This document shows, one piece after another, positions 47,501 through 60,000 of a stretch of 64,000 nucleotides of DNA (position 1 is its first letter; every line of letters starts with the position of its first letter). Location of the stretch: contig NW_020194589.1 in the NCBI RefSeq assembly GCF_002865645.1, positions 976,812 through 1,040,811 of the forward strand, in the 5' to 3' direction. This DNA comes from Hyaloscypha bicolor E. Taxonomy: Eukaryota > Ascomycota > Leotiomycetes > Helotiales > Hyaloscyphaceae. The position numbers and the translations under genes were made by a program. The notes beneath the pieces were generated by a model. That model made no database searches. It was given only the letters and a program-made list of their open reading frames with translations, and had not been told where the DNA came from.

Positions 47501-48998
47501 TCTAATAAATTAAGCTTAGCTAATAAAGAATTACTTAATAAAAGTTGAATTCTTTAAGTATTTAGGATAATACTAATAGAATATAGTATTTATATTATTA
47601 GTAGCTAAGAACTTAAATATAAAGTTAGTACTAGAGAAGTAAATAGAATATAAATAGCTTAAATATAAATTAATTATAACTTTCTCTACCTTATAAATAG
47701 AATAGAACTTAATAGTATAATTATTAAACTTATACTTATTTATAGCTAAAATAGAATTAGTAAATAGAATTCTTTCTAGCTTTATATTCTAGATTATTAT
47801 TCTATAATAACTATAACTTCTATAATTAACTATATTATTAATATCTTAGAAATAATTATTTAAGTAATCTTATTAGATCTCAGATATAACCTTAGTTAAA
47901 AATATAGCTAATATATCTATAAATATAGAAAATTCTATTTTAAGATAAAAAGTAAAAAGTTTTAGGTTTTTATTAATATTCTAGAAATTTCGAGAACTAG
48001 TTTTTTGTCTCTTAATAAGAGATTAAGGATAATTAATATAAGCTTCTATATTCTAATATTTAAATCTTATTTCTTTTATAATAATAACTTCCTTAATCTA
48101 GTATCTCTTAATAAAAACATAAGGTATTTCTTTATAATAAGCGAATTCTAACTTACTTCTTTTACTTTTTTAAGATATTATATATTATTAAGTATATTCT
48201 TTAGTTTATCTTATTTAAAGCTTTCTCTTTTCCTTAAATCTTTATTTCTGTAATTTCACTTTCTTCTTTTATATCCTTAATTAATTATTTTATACTTTTA
48301 GCTTCTCTTATAGTTCCTCTTATATTTTTTTCTCCTTAATATATAACTTTTCCTCTTTAGCTTATAACCTTATTTTCTTTTAACCTTACTAGATAAAGTA
48401 ACTATTTCCTTAAACTTACTCTACTATATTAGCTTTCTGTTTTCTTCTTATAATATTTACTTTATATTACTTTTTTACTATTTAAGCCTCTAATCTAATA
48501 TAATTCTCTCTATTATTATTCTTATTATTATCCTTAATAGTTATATAAAAACGTGAGATATTAGTTATTAAAGAAGCTAATAGAGGTAATAGCCTAAATT
48601 TAGATATTAGTATAGTTAATTAAGAGAAGGAATTCAAAGAGGGTAATAAGAGTAATATAAAAGAAATAAGCTTATATTAGAATACTATAAGAGAACATTT
48701 TATATATATCTAAAAAAGTAGTTCTAAAAACTTATTAGAAAAACTAATTAGTAAAAATATACTAGAATTAATTAATTATAGAGGTATTTTTATAAGAAAC
48801 TAGATAAGCTAAATAAAAGGCAGGATAGGTAATTATAGGGTAATTAGGTTATATGTTTTCTAAATATATTTAGACTAATACCGAGAAATAAAAGAAAATA
48901 TAAATTAAGTAAAAGAAAAAAAGCTAAATTTAAAGAGAAAAAATTAGATTCGAATTTAGGAATAAGATAAACTAATAAAAGATTTAAGAAAGATAATA
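41546..48998. other. AT-rich RIP-degraded DNA, no family assignable
   Basis: About 7.5 kb of RIP-type DNA with no pair of LTRs and no TIRs recognised. Several plus-strand stretches keep long frames with only TAA/TAG interruptions (for example about 42480-43080, 44100-44560 and 45350-45760) and have protein-like composition. I could not match any of them to transposase, reverse transcriptase, helicase or host families. It is probably one or more very old autonomous transposons. Confidence 0.4.
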
Positions 48999-49533
48999 GT
49001 TGAACTTAATATTATAATTAAAAGAGCCCAATTCTTTAGTTAGAGAAAGCAAGTTATTCCGGGAAAATAAGATATCTTATACTAGCCTTTTTTACTTTCT
49101 AAAAAATAATACTAGGAACTAGCTATAGAAAATCTAATTAATATATTTTATTTATAATTCTATAGTTATCTATTATATAATTAAGGGCTAAAGTTTTAAG
49201 TAAAAGAATAAAAATTTATAATTAAATAAAAGTTATAGATCTAATATTTATAAAATAGTTATAAATAAATAATTCTTATAATTTTTGTATTTCTCGTAAT
49301 TTTATTATTAAAACCTTAATAACTCTCTATCTATATCTTTTTTTTAAGATTTAGAGAATTATATCTAGTTTATAAGGCTTATATTTTTAACTTTATTACT
49401 TAGAATTATTTAAAAAGATTAAGGTTTCAAGTTATTAAAGATTTTATTTAGTATGGAATATCTTGCTTTCCCGGAATAACTTGCTTTTTCCGACTAAAGA
49501 AAAGGTCCCCTTTAGTATAATATTAAGTCCGAT
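48999..49533. mobile_element. 535-bp element with about 85-bp TIRs, TA target site
   Basis: The left arm (48999-49085) and right arm (49448-49533) are inverted copies. Shared blocks are ACTTAATATTATA, AAAGCAAGTTATTCCGGGAAA and AAGATAT, with differences that are nearly all transitions. TA lies just outside both ends (48997-48998 and 49534-49535). The 360-bp centre has no ORF. It is probably a non-autonomous TA-targeting DNA transposon. It ends 3 bp before the LTR of family A copy 2 begins. Confidence 0.7.
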
Positions 49534-49536
49534 TAT

Positions 49537-49834
49537 TATAATATATATAAGGTTATATATAACTTAAAGGCATATAATAAACCTCGAATATTACAGGTAT
49601 TAATTAAGGAAATCGGTAGTTCTTTAATATTATAACTAATTACTATTTATATTATAAGTATTAGACTTATAAATTACGAATTATATATATATTATTAGGG
49701 CCTTCTATTTAGAGGAGGCTTCTCTGGATCTTATAAGAGAAATAGAGATTAGTTTTATACTAAATTTAATATTATAGTTTTATAACTTACTAATTTATTC
49801 TATTATCTTATTATTTACTAATAAATATCTTATA
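49537..49834 (+). repeat. 5' LTR of family A copy 2
   Basis: 298 bp, aligned end to end with 23726-24022, starting TATAATATATATAAGG and ending AATATCTTATA. Differences from copy 1 are mainly transitions. Confidence 0.88.
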
Positions 49835-49859
49835 AACTAATTTCACTATTTTTAAAGAA

Positions 49860-51826
49860 AATAGTTTAATAAGTAATTATATCTCGAAATCTGCGAAATA
49901 TATAACTTCTTACTAAAGCTATTCCTATAAAAGAAGTCGACTAGATTAATTCTAATATAGGTAATAGTAAAGGCTTGTCTAATACTTTTAATAGGGCTTC
50001 TTAGAAGCCTCCGAGAACTAGTAATAATAATAGAAATAATTCCGGTAATAATTAAAATACTGAGATTAATACTCAAGTTATTATTACTTAAGCTATAGAA
50101 TAAGGCTTATATACTAAAGTTAAAGCACTCTAATAAAAGCAAGAATTAATAGATATAATTAACTAATATATCCTATAGTTAGAATAATATAAGAGTATTT
50201 TTAGAGATATTTTATAATTTATTATATCTTATAAAAACTCTATTTATAAGTTTATTTTATTTTCTTTAGTAATTTCTATTAGAGAACTTCCTAGAATAGA
50301 ATTAGAATCTATTTCTTTTCCTAATATAATAAGCTTTAAGAGTAATCTCAATACTATTTATTAGAAGCTACTATATAATATTCTAAAGATATATTTGAAC
50401 TAAAAGAAGCTTTTTAAAATCCGAATACCTAACTTATATTATAGAAAGTTCCTCAAGAAATAGAAAATATTTATATTTTTCTAGAAGGCAGTTTTTAGGA
50501 CCTAACCTTAGACTTATAATAGATACTTTTCTAGAATTAACTTTATTATAAATACTTTTAGAAACAAATCTTATAATACTTAGAAGGCTATAATAAAGTA
50601 AAGCCTATTATTATATAAAGTCTATTAGAAGTAATTCAAGGCCTATTTGGCTAATATATTCCAAGTACCTTAAACCTATTAGTAAAATACCTTTAATGAA
50701 CTCCGAGATCTTTACTAGAATAATAGTAAAATAGTTACCGAATTATATACTCAAATAATTAGTCTTGAAGTTAATTAGAACTTATATTCTAAAAGAAACC
50801 GGGTCTAAACTCTTAATATTACTTTATCTAATTATAAGACTTATTAGATATTTATATTTATTTTTTAAAAAAATAAGATAATATCTATTTCCGAATAGCT
50901 TAAGAAAGCTTAGAAAGCAAAATATACTACTTATTCTAAATTAAAGAAAATAAAGATAAAAGAGTTTAGTAAGAGTAATTCTATTCTTAAGAACTCTAAT
51001 TTAGTAAATTCTAATTTATAAAACTATTAAAAAAGGAAAGAGAAGTTTCGAAAATTATATAAAAAACCCTCAGGTAATACTTTGGTTTCTTTAAAGCCTT
51101 AATAAAGTACTAGTTCTATTTTAGGTATAATTTATTAGACTTATAAATAGAAAGAATACTTCTTAGGAAATATAAAATATTTCAAATATACTAAATAGGC
51201 TTAGTAGAACCCTAATAAGGCCAAAACTATAGAAGAGTTAAAATGTCTATAGAAATAGGTTAATACTATTATTATAGAGAAATATTCTAGAGAAAACCCT
51301 TTTAAGAAATAAAGAAAAGAAAAGGCCAAATTTTAAATATTAATAATTTTAGCTATAATAAAAAAGGTATATTATTTTATATAATTATTTAAATAAGATT
51401 AATATAGCTAGAAATAAATATCTTAGAAATATATAATAAACTTAATAATACTAGATTAGATTATAACTTCCTTAATAATAATTAGGCTTAAAGCTAGGGC
51501 TTTATTACCTTAGCTAAATATAACTAAAAATTTATAATCTTTTATAGAAACAGATTTAAGGTTTATTAAATATATAATCTTAAGATATTTATTATAGATA
51601 ATTATAATAAGATATATTCTTTTAAGTTCCGGTTTTATAAATATAAGAATATTAGCTTTTATAGCCTTATTTTTAGTATAGAATTCTATAAAGTAACTCT
51701 TATATAATATATAGACTATATTAAGAAATAATAGATATATATACTTAAATAGCCTAATAATATTAAAATCCTAATACTAAAAGAGTTTAATAAGAAGCTT
51801 AACTAGTATTCTAAGCTAATATTTTA
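49860..51826 (+). pseudogene. gag and start of pol of family A copy 2
   Basis: Aligns without large gaps to 24061-26014 of copy 1, with the same Asn-rich start near 50020-50050 and the same helical and basic parts. Additional TAA/TAG and Lys/Asn substitutions reflect further C-to-T and G-to-A change. It ends at the TA where the Tc1-like element inserted. Confidence 0.65.
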
Positions 51827-53075
51827 CGAGCCCGGCCTCATAAGTCTGTGTTTTTAGCGAGTGATTTTCCCTACTAAGCTTTACTCTAATGCCTCTCATA
51901 ACTCCCCCTCTTGACTTTACCTACTAACCATATAATGAAATCTCTACCAAATACAAAGAGGCGATACGCCAGCTATATGGCTTTGCTAAGATACCAGTTG
52001 AGCTTCTTATAACGCAATACAAGCTTGGGAGAAGCATAATTAATAGGGTTTTACAATACGATATACCTAAGTGCTCGCGTATTACTCGTACCGGGAGACC
52101 CTCTCTTCTTACTAATATGCAAGTTAACGAGATTATTAAATATCTATCCGAATTATAGGAGTATTAAATCCTTGACTATACTCTCCTTTATAACGAATTA
52201 TAGCTTGATTACTCTATCGAGACACTCGAGCACTGGCTTAAATAACGAGGCTATTTCCGGTACGTGGCTTGCCAGAAGCCCTACCTTATAGCTGCCCAGG
52301 TCCTCGCGCGATTTCTCTGGGCAATTACACATATATTCTGGATAATAGAGTGGCTAAAGGTCCTCTGGTCTAAGGAGGCTACCTTTTATATAGGTGGTAG
52401 GATAGTAAAGCAGAGGGTTATAAGGAAAGGGGGAGAGAGGATATACCTAACATATATATAGTACTAGTTTCATTGCGGGCACACAATACCAGTTAACGTA
52501 TGGGGAGTAATTAGATATAGCTATAAGAGTCCTTTAATATTTATTTACGGTTCTAGTAAGAAAGAGGCCTTTACTCAAAAGGATTACCTCTCTCAAGTAC
52601 TCGTACCATATATTAAGGGTATTATAGAGGCTTTTATAGCCGTTACTTACCTACTTCGCCCTTCCGTCGAGCCTTTATTTATGGAAGACGGGAACTTAGC
52701 TTACAGTTACAAGTCTACCCGTAATTACTATACTCGCTGGCGTATATAGTACGGAATTATATTAATGCCTCATCCTTCTATAAGCCCTGATATGAACCCT
52801 ATTAAGAAGTACTGGCGGAGGATCAAGCAGGCATTATACAGATGCCGGCGCCAGCCCACTACAGAGACTAAGATAGAAGTAATAATCTTAGAAAAGTGGG
52901 AGTATATACTATAAGATTGGATAAATGAGCTAGTTTTAAAGTAGAAATATTGGGTATATGTACTTATGAAGTATTATGGGTAGTTAACTCCTAATTAAAT
53001 ACTATAATTATATATTATAATAGTAATGCATAGGTAATATTCGCTAAAAACACAGACTTATAAGGCTAGGCTTAT
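51827..53075 (+). mobile_element. Tc1-like DNA transposon nested in family A copy 2
   Basis: A 1249-bp element with TIRs of about 34-36 bp: the left end CGAGCCCGGCCTCATAAGTC continues TGTGTTTTTAGCGA, and the right end is its complement with a few transitions. TA flanks both sides (51825-51826 and 53076-53077). Removing it rejoins the gag-pol sequence exactly as in copy 1 around 26010. It carries one transposase gene, now broken by RIP. It is much less AT-rich than its host copy, so it arrived later. Confidence 0.9.
51889..52983 (+). pseudogene. Tc1/mariner-type transposase, RIP-inactivated
   Basis: One frame runs from ATG 51889 to TAG 52981 (about 364 codons) with about ten TAA/TAG stops and no frameshift. 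The N-terminal helix-turn-helix part contains K-L-G-R-S-I-I-N-R-V-L and the motif G-R-P-S-L-L-T. The catalytic domain shows W-S-K-E-A-T-F (the first Asp region of the family is normally W-S/T-D-E). Then comes F-M-E-D-G-N with Tyr in place of the usual His nearby, and S-P-D-M-N-P-I-K-K-Y-W, where the family has N-P-I-E. The last catalytic Glu is therefore Lys, a G-to-A change. It is inactive. Confidence 0.88.
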
Positions 53076-53077
53076 TA

Positions 53078-54945
53078 AGTCTTATTCTTAACTAAAAGCA
53101 AATATAACTATTCTAGATAATAGGCTTTATATATTTATAATAGTTACTAGATTTTTACTTTATTATATAGTTCTAATAATACTAAATAAGAGGTTTTAAT
53201 ATAGTAAATTAATATTCTCTAGAAAGAGGCCTTAGAAATATTTATTTATTTCTGAAATAATAAATACGAAAATTTCTTAGAGGTTTTTAATTCTAATAAA
53301 GCTTTAGAATATTCTAATCTTAGTAGTATTAAATATTCTATTAATATAAATAATATAGTTCTATATAGACTTTTATATAATTTATTAGAGACCTAACTAA
53401 AAGTATTATATCTGTATTTATAGGATATATTTTATAAATATTAAATAAGGCCTAGTAAAAGCCTAGTAAGAATATCTATTCTTTTTATTTCTAAGAAAAA
53501 TAAAGAGCTATATCTTTATATTAATTATTATAGACTTAATTAAGTTATAATTAAGAATTAGTATCTGTTTCCTTTTATTAATAAGATCCTTAACTAGTTC
53601 TAAAAAGCCAAAATCTTTATAAAATTAAATCTTAAGAATTTATATTATTAAGTAAGAATTTATAAAAAATACAAGTAAAAAACGGCTTTTAGGACCTACT
53701 ATAGTTATTTTAAATATCTTATAATATCTTTTAGGCTAGCTAATATATTAGTTATATTTTAAGTATATATTAATATTATATTTATAGGGCTCCTGAATTA
53801 TTTTATAGTTATTTATTTAGATAATATTCTTATTTATTCCTAAAATAAAGATAAATACTATAATTATATTTGCCAGATACTTACTAGGCTATATAAAAAT
53901 AACTCGTTTTATAAACTTAGTAAATACGAGTTTAATATTAAGGAAATCGAATTCTTAGGCTTTCTTATTAGAATAAAAGGTATTTATACGAATCCTAAAC
54001 AGGTTTATAATATTATTAAATAGCCAGAACCAGAATTATTTTATAATATCTAAATATTTCTTGAATTTACTAATTTTTACTATAGGTTTATTTATTATTA
54101 CTTTCAGGTAATTATAGGCTTAATAGATTTCTTAAAAAAAATAAAAAAGGGCCGGAAATCCGATTTCTTTATATATATAAATAAAGTAACTAAAAGTTTT
54201 AAGGCTTTAAAAAAAAGCTTTTATTATAATACTTATTCTAATTTATTTTAATTCTTCTAAAAAAATTTATATTAAAACTAATATATTAAAATTCGTAATT
54301 ACTAGTATTATTATATAATAAATTAATTCTAGTAATAGCCCGAAAAAATACTAATATCTAATAGTATTCTAGTTCCGGAAACTCTCTAGAGCCAAATATA
54401 ATTATAATACCTATAATAGAAAGCCATTTGTAATTATTAAAGCCTTTAAATATTAGTACTATTATCTTAAAAAGTTCAGGTTTATAATTAAGGTTATTAT
54501 AAACTATAATAATCTCTAATACTTTATAGAAATAAAGTATCTAGAAAGCTATTAAGTATATTAGGTAATATATTTTATAATATATAATTTTAATATTATT
54601 TATTATAAAAGTATTTCAAATCTAGTAAATAGATCTAATAGAAGGCCTAATTATAAAAAAGGTTCTATTAATATAACTTGGCTTCTGACTTTTTAAAATA
54701 AGCTAAAGAAAGCTTTTATAGTTATAATTTAGAGGTTCTTATAGATATTTAAAGAATTCCCTTTTTAGAATAAATATTATTTAATACTTATTATATCTAT
54801 AATAACTAAAGAGAAATATTTACTATAAAATAAGTAAATAAATTATCTTATAAATCCTTTAACTATAGAATTAGTTAAGAAATAAGATATAGAGAAATGC
54901 TTTAAAGGCTTTATTACTATAGCTAAGATAATAGAAATATTTATA
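53078..54945 (+). pseudogene. pol of family A copy 2: reverse transcriptase and RNase H
   Basis: Continues from the Tc1 insertion. R-P-S-K-S near 53450, the RT palm with Y-L-D-N near 53816-53828 (again the last Asp lost), F-L-G-F-L-I near 53960, and the RNase H part to about 54570. It is interrupted at 54946-54950 (ACTAT) by retrotransposon B; integrase resumes at 61658. Confidence 0.75.
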
Positions 54946-54950
54946 ACTAT

Positions 54951-55223
54951 TATAATTCCCAGATACCCGATATCTGAGATGCCTTACTAGATACTAGATG
55001 CTTCCTAGATACACGTAACACGGCTGCCTTACTAGAGAAATATACTTGAAATATACTAGAGATATTTAGAAGGCTAGCCCTTTTAGGACTAGTATATTAT
55101 AGGATATATATACTCTTTTTTAGTTTCCTGTATTCTAGTTTTTCTTTCCTTAGCTTTGAATTATCTTTATAAGAGACCTTCTACCTTGCTTTCTAAGCCC
55201 TAAATACTATACCCGTAATAGTA
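54951..55223 (+). repeat. 5' LTR of retrotransposon B
   Basis: 273 bp, starting TATAATTCCCAGATACCC. It aligns with 61381-61652, with transitions such as CACGTAACACGG against TACGTAATACGG. Confidence 0.92.
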
Positions 55224-55289
55224 TTTAAAGCTTATTTTCTTTAATCCTATAAAGGATTTCAAATAAACTAATTCAGAACTATTAGAAAT

Positions 55290-57020
55290 ATAAGTATTAC
55301 TAAGATAATAGAATCTTAAAAACTCGAGTAATAGACTCCAGAATAATAAAAGCAAAAAGCTTTAGAACCCTCAGAGAAATTAGGTATTTATATCTTTATA
55401 AATATATACTAGTAGTATATTAGAAACTTCCCCAAAAACCCGAAAAGTCAAAGAACCTCGAATAAAGGCTACTTTTTAACTAAGTCCTAGAATAATAGGT
55501 ACTTATAGGCCAGTAACCTAACTACTATTCTTAAGCCCTATCCTATAACCTTATAGGCCCTATATATATACTAGTAACGAGATTACTAGAGAGAATATAG
55601 TAGAAGAAAAATATAATAGGTTAATTTCCTAGGATATTACGTAACTAGGAACTATATTAACTTCTACTAAGGCTTCTAGTAAAGCTTCTACTAGTTCAGG
55701 TTATCCTATTAGCGGCCCTTCTCAAACCAAATATCCTATTAGTATTTCTAGAGAATTTATAAATAAGTCTATAGAAATAGAACCCTCTGCTTTTATTATA
55801 AAGCTTCTAAAGACTAATAACTATATTATTACTAGAGAATTATATAAATAGGCCAAGGAACCTAATACCTTACTCTCAGATATTAATATTATTATAAAGA
55901 GCTACCGGGAAAATATCTAAAGAGCTATTTTTTATAAGAATACCTATAGTTATAATAAAGCTATTCTCGAGAATATTAAGCTCTATAATACTAAGCTCGA
56001 GAATAAAGTCAAATACTATATAGCTATAGTAAATTAGCTTATAATAGCTCTAACTACTTCTACTTTACCTGCTTTAACTACTCTAAATTCCTCTCAAAAG
56101 AATTCCGAACTATTTCCCGCTTATTTCTGTCTAGAATTCCCTATATCTTATGCTTTCTTTAGAGATACTAGAGTTACTAAGCTTCCAGATCTAATTCTCT
56201 TTACTAAAGATTATATTATCTTTAATAACTAGCTAGTTTAGATTAAGAATAAGCTATAAGGAAATACTAATTTATATTTCTTAGAAAATCTCAAGATTAT
56301 TTATATTTCTAGTAGACTTACTAGTAATACTCTTGCCCTAACTAATTCTCATATAAATAAAGATAGTCCGAATTAGTACTATTAGCTCTTAGAGTTCTAC
56401 TCTCACCTAAAAGAGCTATACTCTAACCCTAATAAAATATAGAATACTCGCCGCAACTTTAGTAAGCTTTAAATAGGTTCTAGTTAAGTATTTCAAGAGT
56501 TCTATACTCTTTTCTTATAACTATTTATAGAAGGCGGTATTAGTCTTTAAGATATTAAGTATAAACTAAATAAAAAGCTCTTACTAAAGCTCTAGGAATT
56601 AGTATATATATACTATAATAATTTATCTATTAATACTACTCGTTTTACTTAATACTATACTACTAATAATTAGTAAATTAAGGCTATATATAAGAAGACT
56701 AAGGAATATAAGAAGGCAAGAGCTATCCTAGCCAAGTTTATTTCTAGTACTATATCCCTATATATTCCTAAGAAGTATATTCCTAAGAAGAAGCCCAAGA
56801 AGCCTATATTAATTACTCTTATTAAGTATATATCCTTTTATAAGTACAAGTAATATCCTATAAAAACCGAGAATCTCTTAATTATTAAGTATTATAACTA
56901 TAATAAGTTCGGCTACTATACTAGATACTATCTGCTTCTATATAATAAGGAAACCAAGGTAGCTTTTTCTAGAATTAAGCCAGGCTTAGTTCCCATTTCA
57001 CTAGAATATACTATTTAAAT
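55290..57020 (+). pseudogene. gag of retrotransposon B with mutated zinc knuckle
   Basis: A Pro/Ser/Asn-rich first part and a helical capsid-like part are followed by a basic segment (P-K-K-Y-I-P-K-K-K-P-K-K-P). Near 56891-56932 lies a C-x2-C-x4-H-x4-C nucleic-acid-binding knuckle in which all three Cys and the His read as Tyr (TGT to TAT and CAT to TAT), with the spacing intact. That is a textbook RIP lesion. Stops are TAA/TAG. Confidence 0.75.
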
Positions 57021-57099
57021 AAAGTATTTAGAGAATTCGAGCTCTAATTCTGGTATAGAACCGGGAAATGAGTATCCTTAAAAAAAGTCTCTACTTTAG

Positions 57100-60000
57100 G
57101 GGCTTATAGTATGAATTTAGTAAAGATTAACTTAACTCGTCTAATAGGAGGAAATACTCTTATAATACCCTATACTATTAGTATAAATAAATTAGGAATC
57201 AAGTCTTTTTTCCTTATTAATACTAGAGCTAATAGTTATACTTTTATTAATATAAAGCTTATTTAGCTTATAGAGTAATTCTTAGGAATAGAACTATAAC
57301 TTCTTCTCTTACCCTATATTATATGCGGTTTTAATAGAAAGCTAGCTAAATTTGCTAAGAAATATATAGAAGTCTTATTTCTAATTAATAAATAAAGTAT
57401 TAATATACCTATAATTATTCTAAACCTTAGAGATTATAATATTATCCTTAATAAGAAATAGGTAGTATATATTAATATTCTAGTTAATTATAGAAGATAT
57501 AGGCTTATATAGCCAAAAAATAAGCCTAAATCTATATAATTCGGTTATATTATTAGTACTTTATAGTAATAGCTAAAGAAGTAACCTAATAAGAAGTATT
57601 AAAAGAATACTAATTAATGAGATTTTATTATAAGCTATTCCTGGAAATTTTCTATTCTGGAATAGTCTTTCTTTTTCCGGACTAATTAAAGGAAATTATA
57701 TAAGACTATAAAAAAGGAGCTTCTATAGCCTAATTAAGATATAATACTCAAGCAAAAGCCAAAGAAATAAGAAGAGATCCTTAATAAAAAGCAAATATTA
57801 GATCTAGCTATTCTTATCTCTATAGTATTTAATTATATAACTAAGAAAGAAAATAATATTATTAGTTAAATCTTTATCTATAAGATTAATAAGAAGCTTA
57901 AAGCTCGGAAAAAAGAAGCTATCCCTGGCCTAGAGAATTAATAACCGGGAGAAATAGAGCTTTAATAGTTATAGAGAATATTATTTCCGGAACTTAAGAA
58001 ATATACCTCTGTTTTTTCTAAGAAAAAATCTAATACCTTTCTTCTCTATAAATCATATAATTATAAGATTTAGATTAAAGGCCTAAAGAGAACCGAGAGT
58101 ATTAGATATTAATCTTTCCGGTAATAGTTTATTTAAGAGCTTCTAGAAATCAAGTATTTCTTATAAGATAATCTGGCTAAGGGCTTTATTAAAGCTAGTT
58201 AGGCTCTCTTTACTTTACTAGTTCTTTTTATAAAGAAAGTAAATAGAGGTTTATACTTCTATATTAATTTCTGCCGCCTAAATAATATTATCCGGAAAAA
58301 TTAATATTTCCTTTCTCTTATTAATAAGACTTTAAGTTAATTATCTAAGGCTAAAATCTATACTAAATTAGATATTTACTAAGCTTTCTATTATATAGCT
58401 ATAGACCCGGACTCTCAGGAACTAATAATGTTTTATACCTACTATAAAGTATATAAATATAATATTTTCTAGAAAAGCCTTATAAATAGCCCGGCTATAT
58501 ATTAATACTATATAAATAATATATTCTTTAAGTATCTAGATAACTTTTATATAGTATATCTTAATAATATTCTTATTTACTTAGAAGACCTAGTAAAGCA
58601 CGAATAGTATATATGAAAAGTACTAGATTACTTATACCTTACTAGCCTTTAAGTAAATATTAAGAAATCGGAATTTAAAATTATATATATAAAATACTTG
58701 GGCTTTATTATCTCTATATTTAGTATTAAAGTAAATCCTAATAAAGTCAAAGTAATATATAACTAGTAATTCCCAAAAATAGTTAAGAATATATAGTTCT
58801 TTCTTGGCTTCTATAACTTTTATAAATGCTTTATTAAAGAATATAGACAAATTACTAGACTTCTTATCTTACTTATAAAAAAGGGTATTTCCTTTAAGTA
58901 ATCCGAGTAATACCGAGAGGCTTTTATTTACTTAAAGAAAGCTATAATTTCTACTCTAGTTTTATAATACTATAATTCAGATTTGCCTATAATAATAGAA
59001 ATAGATATATCTAAAGAAGTAATTACTAGCCTATTCTTTTAATAAGACCCAGAAACAGGCCTTTAGTATCCTATAGCTTATTTTTCTAAAACTATACTTC
59101 TAGTAAAGCTTAATTATAATATATATAATAAGGAGATACTTGCTATAGTACAAGTACTAGAGAAATAGAAAGCTAAGCTAAAGAGCCTTTAGAATACTTC
59201 TTTTAAGATCTATTCTAATTACCGTACCTTAGAGTACTTTATAACTACTAAGAAGCTCTTTTCTTAATAAGCTAGATAAACTAAGCTCTTATCCTGCTAT
59301 TACTTTAAGCTTATATATTATTCTAGAAAATTAAATAAGTAAGTAAATACTTTATTATAAAAATAAGATAAAGTAGATATTTAGGGCCAGATTAAGGAAA
59401 AGCTATAAACTCAAGTACTTCTTTCTAAAAATAAGATTAATCCAGAGATTATTTATAACTTATAGCTTATAGTAATACTCTATAAAATTAGCTTACTTAA
59501 TCCGGAATTCGGCCCTAAAAACCAAGTATATACTAAAGATTTTCTAGAGAAAAATATTCCTATTAGAGGTATAATTTCCCTAAAAAAAAGATATTCTCTT
59601 AGAAACTTTACTAGTAAACTCTATTATAATAGCCCTTATAAAAGTATTATTAAAGGCTCCTGCCAAGTATAATAGTTTATAACTTATAAATAAGATCCTA
59701 TAAAATAATTATATATTACTAGATCTAGAGAAGCTATATATAATAGCCTAAGTTAAAAATAATATCTAGATACTATAAGACGGCCTTCTTTTATATTATA
59801 GAAAACTCTATATTATAAAGAATGAAATAATTCCCAGATTACTTTTATAAACTGCCCTAATTTATAAAGTATATAATAAACCCCTTTCTGGATATCCTAG
59901 ATATATAAAGCTCTAATAGCTATTAAAGAAGTAATATTACTAGTTATCTATATATAAGAATATTAATTAATACTATAGTAATTACTATATTTATAGGAGA

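Noticed and set aside
52264..52461. Separate 65-residue gene
   Set aside because: It is an uninterrupted part of the broken Tc1-like transposase frame and begins with GTG, not ATG.
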